A DNA stretch of 11,538 nt from JBGSWL01 sp041752455. Its GTDB lineage: Bacteria; Pseudomonadota; Alphaproteobacteria; Rhizobiales; Rhizobiaceae. This document shows, piece after piece, positions 1 to 6,002 of the stretch. Both the position numbers and the translations under genes were made by a program. The stretch lies in the NCBI GenBank assembly GCA_041752455.1, contig JBGSWL010000091.1:1-11538 (forward strand), in the 5' to 3' direction. The stretch's first letter is position 1. Every line of letters begins with the position of its first letter. Under the pieces are notes generated by a model. That model had not been told where the DNA came from, searched no databases, and saw nothing but the letters and a program-made list of their open reading frames with translations.

Positions 1-105
1 GGCTACAAACCGCCCGCGCCGGAAGCTATCCTGTGGCCTGCTGCGCAACGCGGACCAGCTTCGCCGGCCACGCCCGCCGTAGCGCCAAGACCCGTCATAC
101 ACTAA
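1..105 (+). CDS. possible 3' end of a truncated protein-coding gene (Pro/Ala-rich tail)
   Basis: Frame 1 is open from the first base to a TAA at 103-105. It encodes 34 residues that start GYKPPAPEAILWP and continue Ala/Pro-rich to a final VIH. Such a Pro/Ala-rich end is common as a flexible C-terminal tail in alphaproteobacterial envelope proteins, but nothing diagnostic remains. The third codon positions are not strongly GC-biased. Frame 3 is also open across this stretch, so the reading is uncertain. I do not recognise the protein. Confidence 0.3.
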   Translation, partial: GYKPPAPEAILWPAAQRGPASPATPAVAPRPVIH

Positions 106-179
106 CATTAAACCCGGACCACATGTGGGGGGCCGGCCAGCACCATCCGACACCAGACGGATTGGTTTACGAGGTAAAT

Positions 180-449
180 ATGCGCGCAGCGCGGCTACTG
201 AAAGAGTGGGTCACGGTCGGCGTGATCGTCGCGTTCGACTTCGGAACCGACGAGGTCTGGGTCCTACGGCGCGCCGTCGGAGACTGGGTTTTCGGCTTTT
301 TCTATCCGAAGGCCAAGGTCGTGGCGCACATAAGCGAGGGCACGGTGCTGCCGGACATCATCTATGGGAATCCCGCCCGGCAGAAGGTCCGAGTACCGGT
401 TCGCCGCCCGCCTATACGCAGTTGGAAACGCATTGGCCCGAGGTTTTAA
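180..449 (+). CDS. small hypothetical protein, 89 aa
   Basis: The ATG at 180 has a Shine-Dalgarno-like GAGGT at 171-175, about four bases upstream, and the frame ends at TAA 447-449. Most codons end in G or C as in the real genes of the window, which supports coding. The same frame extends upstream to a GTG at 33, but that part reads like noise (Cys, His and Arg runs) and has no ribosome site. The product starts MRAARLLKEWVTVGVIV. It has a hydrophobic/aromatic middle with alternating Val, Trp and Phe (residues about 10-60, perhaps beta-rich) and a basic, Pro/Arg-rich C-terminus. There is no signal peptide, cysteine motif or recognisable domain. It could be an orphan accessory gene or a chance ORF. 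No function is proposed. Confidence 0.4.
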   Translation: MRAARLLKEWVTVGVIVAFDFGTDEVWVLRRAVGDWVFGFFYPKAKVVAHISEGTVLPDIIYGNPARQKVRVPVRRPPIRSWKRIGPRF

Positions 450-901
450 ACTTCGGGCTGACAAGGTGTCCTAGTTCCTCCAAATGCGCCATACACCTCC
501 GGTCACTGAGCGCCGGTAGGGCATCAAATCTTTTGGCTATCTGCAAGTTGTTTCAAATCTGGCCGCGGGTGTCCGCTCTTGCCCGGCCCTCTGGTTCGCT
601 TGCACCTGCCGCGAACGGCAGCTTACCGCCCATTGTGGCCCTTTGCGCGACCTTGATGAATAATCGCTTTGTAGCGAATGGCTTTGGATAATGAGCGGTC
701 GTTTCGGGGCGCAAAGCGGTCGCTCAATTCCGAAACCAGTAGGCCAGCCGGGTGATTAGGACTGCAGCCGCAACCAATACCTTCGCGCTCACTTCGTTAG
801 TTCGCAATCATTGCCCTGAGACTGCCAACGCTTTCGCGGGGCAAAATGGCCGACAAATGCGCAATCTCGCCGTTCCGGGCAACGGTCTCGCGCCAAGTCG
901 C
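450..901. other. non-coding stretch, no gene recognised
   Basis: About 450 bases without a convincing gene on either strand. The frames that are open here lack ribosome sites and have irregular codon use. Two small inverted repeats can be seen: TCGCT/AGCGA at 664-668 and 673-677, and CTTTGCGC/GCGCAAAG at 641-648 and 709-716. The segment 610-735, with words such as GAACGGCAGCTTACCGCC and GCGCAAAGCGGTCGCTC, gives the impression of an imperfect dispersed intergenic repeat, but only a genome-wide comparison could show that. I see no integrase, transposase or RNA gene. Confidence 0.5.
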
Positions 902-947
902 CCAATTCCGGGGCACTTTGCCGGCCGGCCAAACGATACGGAATTGG
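902..947. repeat. 46-bp imperfect palindrome next to the tRNA 3' end
   Basis: Perfect 9-base arms CCAATTCCG (902-910) and CGGAATTGG (939-947) share one centre with the inner palindrome CCGGCCGG (921-928). The bases between arms and core are only partly complementary. The element starts nine bases beyond the encoded CCA of the minus-strand tRNA, so the tRNA transcript would run into this hairpin. No T-run follows on the minus strand, so it is not a standard intrinsic terminator. It may be a processing or termination structure, an intergenic palindromic repeat, or a scar at a tRNA-proximal insertion site. Confidence 0.6.
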
Positions 948-956
948 CGGAGTGGC

Positions 957-1030
957 TGGCTGGGGAACCTGGATTCGAACCAGGACTAACGGAGTCAGAG
1001 TCCGTGGGTCTACCGTTAACCTATTCCCCA
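957..1030 (-). tRNA. tRNA-Gln, anticodon CUG
   Basis: Read on the minus strand this is a complete 74-base cloverleaf. The acceptor stem TGGGGAA pairs with TTCCCCA. The anticodon stem ACGGA/TCCGT encloses the loop CTCTGAC with anticodon CTG, which reads CAG (glutamine). The T arm CTGG-TTCGAAT-CCAG is intact, the discriminator base is G, and 3' CCA is encoded at 957-959. A U1-A72 first pair and discriminator G73 are characteristic of bacterial tRNA-Gln. It lies opposite in orientation to the ppx cluster on its right. Confidence 0.96.
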
Positions 1031-1073
1031 ACAGGCGGGCCTCCGGCATCTCATGGCGGCGCCCGAGCGGCGG

Positions 1074-1102
1074 ACATAGAGGAAGCCTCCGCCAATTGCA
1101 AC
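1074..1102 (-). promoter_or_regulatory. candidate sigma-70-type promoter of the tRNA-Gln gene
   Basis: On the minus strand, GTTGCA (1097-1102) and CTATGT (1074-1079) are separated by exactly 17 bases. This resembles the CTTGAC-N17-CTATAT pattern reported for rhizobial housekeeping promoters: five of six bases match in the -10 box, while the -35 box is weaker. Transcription would start around 1067, leaving a leader of about 37 bases before the mature tRNA end at 1030. Assigned by pattern and position only. Confidence 0.4.
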
Positions 1103-1247
1103 GGAGATCGGCGGTCTTTCTGCGGCTTGGCTGATGGCCTTCAAATGCCTCTTGGTGTTTGAGGCGGCGCCTGTTAGCCTTCGCGCAACAGAAACCAATG
1201 CGCCTGCAGCGCCGTCAATCGGCTCGCGCGGCGCCGGAGTGGATACC

Positions 1248-2765
1248 GTGACGAGACCTGACGGGGGCGAAATCGCCCTCCATGCGGGTTCCGTACCGGA
1301 GCAAGGGCGAGACCAGCGATCCGGAGACATGCCGCAGGGCACACTCCATTCGATGCGTCCTTCTTCGCCAGGGCGGTCAGGCAGCCGGTTCGAAACCGCT
1401 GCATTGTCCGCCAGGGATGCGCCACCGGAGGCGGGGGACAACCCCGTCGGCGCCGCAGGTACGGGGCTCGAAGACACACCGAAATCCAAGCGCGCACGGC
1501 GGCGCAAGCGGCGCCATCGCAAAGGCGCCGGTCTGACGGCTGTCGGCAGTGGCGCCAAAAATCCCGTTCGTGGCGCCAGCCATGCCGGGACAGCAGGCGT
1601 TGACGCACCGAGGCCGTCGCTCACGGCAAAGGCAAATGGCGCCCTGCGCCCTGCCGACCCAACGGCGCAAAAGGCCGAACCGGCAAGCCCCGTCCCCGTG
1701 GTCCACAGCGACCGGGCGCACCATCATCCTCACCATCACGAGGCTGAACGCGCCTATGCGGCCCTCGACCTTGGCACCAACAATTGCCGCCTGCTGGTCG
1801 CCGTCCCCGGCAAGCCGGGTTCATTCCGCGTGGTCGATGCGTTTTCCCGGATCGTCCGGCTGGGAGAAGGTCTGACCCAGTCCGGCCAATTGTCGGCAAT
1901 CGCGATGGATCGCGCCGTCGAGGCCTTGAAGATCTGCGCCGACAAACTGGACGGGCGCCCGATCGGCCGCACCCGGCTGATTGCCACCGAAGCCTGCCGC
2001 GTCGCGGAAAATGGTGCAGCCTTCATCGACCGGGTTGAAACGGAAACCGGTCTGCGGCTGGAAATCATCACCCGCGAAACCGAGGCACGCCTTGCGGTTG
2101 CCGGCTGCAGTTCGCTGGTCGACCGGTCCGCCGGATCGACGGTGCTGTTTGATATCGGCGGCGGCTCGTCGGAAATCGCGTTGATCCGGCTCGGTGAAAA
2201 CGCCTCGCGCCGCCTGTCCGACAACATCGTTGCGTGGACCTCGCTTCCGGTCGGTGTCGTCACCCTTTCTGAGCGTTTTGGCGGCGAGCGCGTGACACCG
2301 CAATTGTTTGCCGACATGACGGCCTATGCGCAGGACCTTCTGGCGGAGTTTGCCGCCAGCCAGGCCGGCCGCTTTGATCATGATGCGGACGAGGCATTTC
2401 ACCTGATCGGCACGTCCGGCACCGTGACGACGCTCGCAGGCATCCATCTGGGACTGGAGCGTTACGACCGGCGCCGGGTCGACGGGCTGTGGCTCGCCGA
2501 CCACGAGGTCAACGGCATCCATGAGCGGCTGCTGTCCTGGTCCTACGAGGAGCGGGTCGCCAATCCGTGCATCGGCGCCGATCGCGCCGATCTGGTTCTG
2601 GCCGGCTGCGCCATTCTCGAAGCGATCCGCAAGGTCTGGCCGGCGCGCCGCCTTCGGGTGGCCGACCGGGGCCTGCGCGAGGGGTTGCTGACCGAAATGA
2701 TGGCCGCAGACGGTGTCTGGCGTCGCCACCGCTACCGGCGGGCAAAGCCCGGAGGACAGTCATGA
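1248..2765 (+). CDS. ppx: Ppx/GppA-family exopolyphosphatase or pppGpp phosphohydrolase
   Basis: Cytoplasmic enzyme of the actin-like (ASKHA) fold that removes terminal phosphate from inorganic polyphosphate and/or converts pppGpp to ppGpp. The sequence alone does not separate these activities. With the GTG start at 1248 the protein has 505 residues. The fold begins at about residue 168 with the phosphate-1 motif DLGTNN (174-179). TEACR is at 247-251 and ETEARLA at 277-283, the region that holds the catalytic glutamate in characterised PPX enzymes. The phosphate-2 motif DIGGGSSE is at 302-309, GTSGTVTT at 388-395, and a conserved ADRGLREG follows near the C-terminus. The first ~165 residues are low-complexity, with an Arg/Lys cluster (80-93) and an HHHPHHH stretch (158-164); a basic N-terminal extension is usual in rhizobial homologues. 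GTG 1248 is preferred because GGAG (1236-1239) lies eight bases upstream. An in-frame ATG at 1134 has no ribosome site. The stop overlaps the rlmE start (ATGA). Confidence 0.9.
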   Translation: MTRPDGGEIALHAGSVPEQGRDQRSGDMPQGTLHSMRPSSPGRSGSRFETAALSARDAPPEAGDNPVGAAGTGLEDTPKSKRARRRKRRHRKGAGLTAVGSGAKNPVRGASHAGTAGVDAPRPSLTAKANGALRPADPTAQKAEPASPVPVVHSDRAHHHPHHHEAERAYAALDLGTNNCRLLVAVPGKPGSFRVVDAFSRIVRLGEGLTQSGQLSAIAMDRAVEALKICADKLDGRPIGRTRLIATEACRVAENGAAFIDRVETETGLRLEIITRETEARLAVAGCSSLVDRSAGSTVLFDIGGGSSEIALIRLGENASRRLSDNIVAWTSLPVGVVTLSERFGGERVTPQLFADMTAYAQDLLAEFAASQAGRFDHDADEAFHLIGTSGTVTTLAGIHLGLERYDRRRVDGLWLADHEVNGIHERLLSWSYEERVANPCIGADRADLVLAGCAILEAIRKVWPARRLRVADRGLREGLLTEMMAADGVWRRHRYRRAKPGGQS

Positions 2766-3496
2766 CCGAAAAGAAAAAGACGCCCGGTGGCCGCTCGCTC
2801 AACCAGCATGTGCGCAAGAAATCGAAACTCAAGCCATCGTCGCGGCGCTGGATCGAGCGGCAGCTGAACGACCCGTACGTGCAGCGCGCCAAGCGCGAAG
2901 GCATGCGCTCACGCGCCGCCTACAAACTGCTCGAAGTGGACGACAAGCATGGCATCTTGAAGAAAGGCGCCCGCATCATCGATCTGGGCGCGGCGCCCGG
3001 TGGCTGGTGCCAGGTGGCTGTCGAACGGGTTGGCTCAAGCGACGAGCATCCGCTGGTCGTCGCCATTGACTACCTCGGTATGGAGCCGATGCCCGGCGTT
3101 GTCGTCCTGCAGATGGACTTTCTGGATGATGCGGCACCCGCCGCGCTGATGGACGCGCTCGGCGAGGCGCCGGATGTCGTCCTGTCCGACATGGCCGCAC
3201 CGACTGTCGGCCACCGCCAGACCGACCATATTCGCACGATGTATCTCGTCGAAGTCGCTGCCGACTTTGCTGTCAAGGTGCTGAAGCCCGGCGGGCACTT
3301 TCTGGCCAAGACCTTTCAGGGCGGCACCGAGCATGCGCTGCTCGACATGCTCAAGCGCAACTTCAAGACAGTCAGCCACATCAAGCCGCCAGCCAGCCGG
3401 GCCGAAAGCGTCGAACTTTTTCTGCTTGCCAAGGGTTTCAAGGGCAGGCTGGATGATGGCGGGGCGGACGGCGGCAATGCCGATCCGGAAGACTGA
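2762..3496 (+). CDS. rlmE: 23S rRNA (uridine-2552) 2'-O-methyltransferase RlmE (FtsJ/RrmJ)
   Basis: SAM-dependent methyltransferase that 2'-O-methylates U2552 in the A-loop of 23S rRNA on the assembling large subunit. The 244-residue product carries the FtsJ signature. RSRAAYKLLE is at 49-58, and the SAM-binding motif I, DLGAAPGGW, is at 74-82. VVLSDMAAP at 139-147, LKPGGHFLAKTFQG at 174-187 and the C-terminal SRAESVELFLLAKGFKG follow. By alignment with E. coli RlmE the K-D-K-E tetrad is K55, D143, K183 and E218, all present. The N-terminal ~35 residues are basic, as in rhizobial homologues. GGAGG at 2751-2755 lies six bases before the ATG, which overlaps the ppx stop, so the two are probably co-transcribed and translationally coupled. 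A decayed second copy of the 3' part lies about 1.3 kb downstream. Confidence 0.97.
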   Translation: MTEKKKTPGGRSLNQHVRKKSKLKPSSRRWIERQLNDPYVQRAKREGMRSRAAYKLLEVDDKHGILKKGARIIDLGAAPGGWCQVAVERVGSSDEHPLVVAIDYLGMEPMPGVVVLQMDFLDDAAPAALMDALGEAPDVVLSDMAAPTVGHRQTDHIRTMYLVEVAADFAVKVLKPGGHFLAKTFQGGTEHALLDMLKRNFKTVSHIKPPASRAESVELFLLAKGFKGRLDDGGADGGNADPED

Positions 3497-3519
3497 CAGG
3501 GTCCAGAGCGCGGTCCGAA

Positions 3520-4500
3520 ATGGATGTTTACGAGTTGCTGACCAGCCCGGCACGGCGAGTCGGCTTTTACACTGCTGCCATTGGCCGCGAAGCGGTACCG
3601 CGCTGTGTATGGAGGCAGCGCAAGCAGCGCGTGTTTGAAGAAGTCGCGCGCAAGGGTCTCGACGGTGAAAGTCGTGCTCGCGTCAATTACTACAACCGGC
3701 TCATGGCGGGTACACAAATCGGTGTGGCGCCGCCCTTGAGCGAAGTACCTCGCAAGAAAAGCTACTACTATTTCGATCTGCGGCGTGACGCACTGCATTT
3801 TGAACCAGACCTGCGCCTCCACACCCTTTTCGGTGATGTGAAATACGTCCCGGACTTGCCAAGCGTGGTGAAGAGCCGCCCGATAGGTCCAAACAACGCC
3901 AATTCGGTCCTCCTCAAGCTGAACCGCTTGCGCCATTATCAACTTCACCGCGACCCGGTACCGTTCGAGAAAAAGCGTCCCCATGCGGTCTGGCGCGGTG
4001 CCGTGCATAACGACATCCGACGTCTGCTGATCGAGGCGCATGGTACCCGGCTGGACCACGATGTCGGCCATGTCGGTGGTCGACAAGCGATCGGCGCGCC
4101 AAAAGGCTGGCTCAGCGTCCGCAGGCAAATGGATTTTCGCTACATCCTCTCTGTAGAAGGCAATGACGTTGCCACGAATACCAAATGGATCATGTGGTCG
4201 AACAGCATCTGCCTCATGCCTGAGCCACGGTTTGAAACATGGTTCATGGAGGGCAGGCTTGAGCCGTTCGTCCACTACGTGCCGGTGGCGAAGGACTTTT
4301 CGGACCTCGACGAACGGATTGGCTGGTGCGAGGACAACCCACGGGAAGCCCGTCGGATCGTGGCCAATGCCAAAGCCCATGTGGCCAGTTTCACAAACCG
4401 TTCGCGCGAAACGCTGATCGCGGTGCTTGTTCTCCAGAAATATTTCGAGTGCACTGGACAACTGGAGCCCGAACCCTTTTCGTCAGCAATTTTCGATTGA
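3520..4500 (+). CDS. family 90 (CAP10/LpsA-like) glycosyltransferase, copy 1
   Basis: Predicted glycosyltransferase of the GT90/CAP10 family, whose bacterial members include LpsA-type LPS glycosyltransferases; eukaryotic relatives are POGLUT and cryptococcal CAP10. It has 326 residues with no signal peptide or membrane segment, so it is probably cytoplasmic and uses a nucleotide-sugar donor. Family features are HTLFGD (101-106), VVKSRPIG (116-123), the RPHAVWRG block (153-160), and the strongest family signature from RYILSVEGNDVATNTKW (207-223) through MWSNS to ETWFMEG (239-245), VHYVPV and DFSDLDERI. Acceptor and sugar cannot be read from sequence. It starts 23 bases after rlmE with a poor ribosome site, suggesting read-through from the ppx-rlmE transcript. 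Codons ending in A or T are more frequent by eye than in rlmE or guaB, consistent with acquisition. It is about 60% identical to copy 2, with the C-terminal half better conserved. Confidence 0.88.
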   Translation: MDVYELLTSPARRVGFYTAAIGREAVPRCVWRQRKQRVFEEVARKGLDGESRARVNYYNRLMAGTQIGVAPPLSEVPRKKSYYYFDLRRDALHFEPDLRLHTLFGDVKYVPDLPSVVKSRPIGPNNANSVLLKLNRLRHYQLHRDPVPFEKKRPHAVWRGAVHNDIRRLLIEAHGTRLDHDVGHVGGRQAIGAPKGWLSVRRQMDFRYILSVEGNDVATNTKWIMWSNSICLMPEPRFETWFMEGRLEPFVHYVPVAKDFSDLDERIGWCEDNPREARRIVANAKAHVASFTNRSRETLIAVLVLQKYFECTGQLEPEPFSSAIFD

Positions 4501-4507
4501 GCCGGTG

Positions 4508-4530
4508 CTGGCGCAAGGGGTGGGCGCCAG
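4508..4530 (+). terminator. weak hairpin after glycosyltransferase copy 1
   Basis: CTGGCGC (4508-4514) and GCGCCAG (4524-4530) form a perfect 7-bp stem with a 9-base loop, starting eight bases after the stop of copy 1. The following bases (ACAACTGC) contain no T-run, so it does not look like an efficient intrinsic terminator. It may attenuate transcription or protect the mRNA 3' end. Confidence 0.3.
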
Positions 4531-4576
4531 ACAACTGCGGCGAAGGGCAAGCGTTTTGCAGCAAAACTGATCATCG

Positions 4577-4817
4577 GTCAGCCACTGCCAGACCGTCCAC
4601 AATCGAACCAGGTCTGGCCGAGAGGTCGGCCGCGTTCGCCGAAAAGAACCTCAATCTCGCCGGGTATCTTCCGGCCGAAAACTTTCAGGTCGGCACCCAG
4701 CCTCGGTTGCTAGACGCCAGGCGGGCCGAAAGCGTCGAACTTTTCCTGCTTGCCAAGGGTTTCAAGGGGAATCCGCTTGACAACCCGTCAGGCAGGGTTG
4801 ACGACCAAGAGGTCTGA
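4577..4817 (+). pseudogene. rlmE: decayed 3' fragment of rlmE between the two glycosyltransferase genes
   Basis: Translated similarity to the upstream intact rlmE runs from about its residue 149 to the stop. In one frame VSHCQTVHNRT (from 4577) matches VGHRQTDHIRT. A 2-base loss near 4626-4629 shifts the frame. Then SAAFAEKNLNLAGYL, AENFQVGT and LLD match AADFAVKVLKPGGHF, AKTFQGGT and LLD. Fifteen codons (rlmE residues 196-210) are deleted. RAESVELFLLAKGFKG is then identical to the intact protein, and TGA follows at 4815-4817. The first 148 codons are absent, so the SAM motif and K55/D143 are missing, and K183 is replaced by Glu. It cannot be a working methyltransferase. Bases 4722-4768 match 3398-3444 at 46 of 47 positions, against roughly 73% over the preceding ~60 bases. 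Weaker similarity may reach back to about 4539. After both stops the spacer begins (C/T)AGGG and a GT90 gene follows, so the duplicated unit includes the junction. Confidence 0.85.
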
Positions 4818-4844
4818 TAGGGCGGGCTTCTGGCGGGAAAAGTA

Positions 4845-5825
4845 ATGGACCTCGGCGATGTTGTTGTCGACCGCGCTCGGCGTGTCGGATACTATACTTA
4901 CGCTATATTTCGAGACTTGATGCCTCCGCGCGTAGGGCAAAGCCGAGGCCAGAAGTTATTCGACAGGGTATTGGAGCACGGTATCGATCCGGCTGACAGG
5001 GCAAGGATCAATTATTTCAACGCGCTTGAACATGGCACCGCCCTTGGCGATGCCCCCATGATCAGCGAACTACCGCGATCACACAGCTTCTACTACCACG
5101 ATTTCCAGATGGACTCAGAGACGTTCGACCGGAACCTGCGGGTGCATACGCTGTTCGGAGATATCATCCATGTGCCGGGTGTTCCCAGCATCGTCAAAAG
5201 CCGGCCGATCGGTTCTGGTAATGCGAACTCCGTTGTCATGAAGCTGGATCGGCTGCGGCATTTCTTTATCCGGCACGATCCGGTTCCTTTTGACAGGAAG
5301 CGTCCCCATGCCGTCTGGCGTGGCGGCATCCACAACAAGAAGCGCAAGAAACTGGTGGAAGTTCATGGCGCTCGAACCGACCACAACATCGGCCAGACGG
5401 GCAAGGCCTACAACGGCATAACGCCGAAGCATTACCTTAGCCCCCGCGAACAATTCGCCTACCGCTACATCTTGTCGGTTGAAGGGGTGGACGTTGCCAC
5501 AAACACGAAATGGGCCATGTGGTCCAATAGCGTTTGCGTGATGCCAAAGCCTCGTTTCGAGACCTGGTTCATGGAAGGCACACTCAAGCCCTACGTGCAC
5601 TATGTGCCGGTGGAAGACGATTTTTCCGATCTCGACGAGCGGATCGACTGGTGCGAAAGCAACCAGCAGGAAGCGCGGCAGATCGTGGCCAATGCCAGAG
5701 CCTACGTGGCGGGCTTCCTGAACCCGTCGCGGGAGGCCTTGGTCACATGGCTTGTCCTCCGCAAGTATTTCGAGCGCACAGGGCAGTTGGAACCTGCGCC
5801 ATTTTCAGCTGATATATTTGATTGA
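4845..5825 (+). CDS. family 90 (CAP10/LpsA-like) glycosyltransferase, copy 2
   Basis: A second GT90-family protein of exactly 326 residues, aligning to copy 1 end to end without a gap; I counted 195 identical positions (about 60%). It keeps the family blocks: HTLFGD (101-106), VKSRPIG (117-123), KRPHAVWRG (152-160), RYILSVEGVDVATNTKW (207-223), SNSVCVMPKPRFETWFMEG (227-245), VHYVPV and SDLDERI. The invariant residues of copy 1 are therefore intact and the gene is probably functional. Divergence is highest in the first ~60 residues and around residues 161-205, where acceptor or donor specificity might differ. No signal peptide or membrane helix is visible. GGGA at 4835-4838 lies six bases before the ATG. 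It follows the rlmE remnant, mirroring the arrangement of copy 1 behind intact rlmE. Probably adds a sugar to LPS, capsule or another surface glycan, but the substrate is unknown. Confidence 0.88.
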   Translation: MDLGDVVVDRARRVGYYTYAIFRDLMPPRVGQSRGQKLFDRVLEHGIDPADRARINYFNALEHGTALGDAPMISELPRSHSFYYHDFQMDSETFDRNLRVHTLFGDIIHVPGVPSIVKSRPIGSGNANSVVMKLDRLRHFFIRHDPVPFDRKRPHAVWRGGIHNKKRKKLVEVHGARTDHNIGQTGKAYNGITPKHYLSPREQFAYRYILSVEGVDVATNTKWAMWSNSVCVMPKPRFETWFMEGTLKPYVHYVPVEDDFSDLDERIDWCESNQQEARQIVANARAYVAGFLNPSREALVTWLVLRKYFERTGQLEPAPFSADIFD

Positions 5826-6002
5826 AGAGCAGACGGCTCGGCGATACTGGCCCAGGATAGGCTGGTGTCGCGGACTTGATCACCGGCCGCACACTGACAT
5901 GTGAACGCTGTGTTCGCGCCAAAGGCCCGAACTGCGGTTGTCGCGTCACATTGATGCGCCATCTCGGTGTTGCCCCGAACAATCCCCCGAGGAGGATCAC
6001 CC

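Noticed and set aside
940..985. Plus-strand resemblance to the 5' part of a Ser/Leu tRNA (GGCGGAGTGGCTGGC)
   Set aside because: No plus-strand cloverleaf can be completed. The segment is the 3' side of the minus-strand tRNA-Gln plus its flank.
1134..1247. Extended N-terminus of Ppx from the ATG at 1134
   Set aside because: No ribosome site precedes it and the added 38 codons have irregular codon use. GTG 1248 has GGAG at good spacing. The longer start is not excluded.
3316..4461. Long antisense open frame (381 codons) opposite GT90 copy 1 and the end of rlmE
   Set aside because: It is the complement of two strongly recognisable proteins. High GC makes long antisense frames common, and its translation has no family features.
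4326..4817. A 163-codon gene overlapping the end of GT90 copy 1
   Set aside because: Its first half is just another frame of the glycosyltransferase and the hairpin region. Only the last part is meaningful, as rlmE remnant, so it is recorded as a pseudogene.
5875..5903. Possible promoter CTTGAT-N17-CATGTG before the MBL-fold gene
   Set aside because: The -35-like box fits, but the -10-like box matches the expected pattern poorly.
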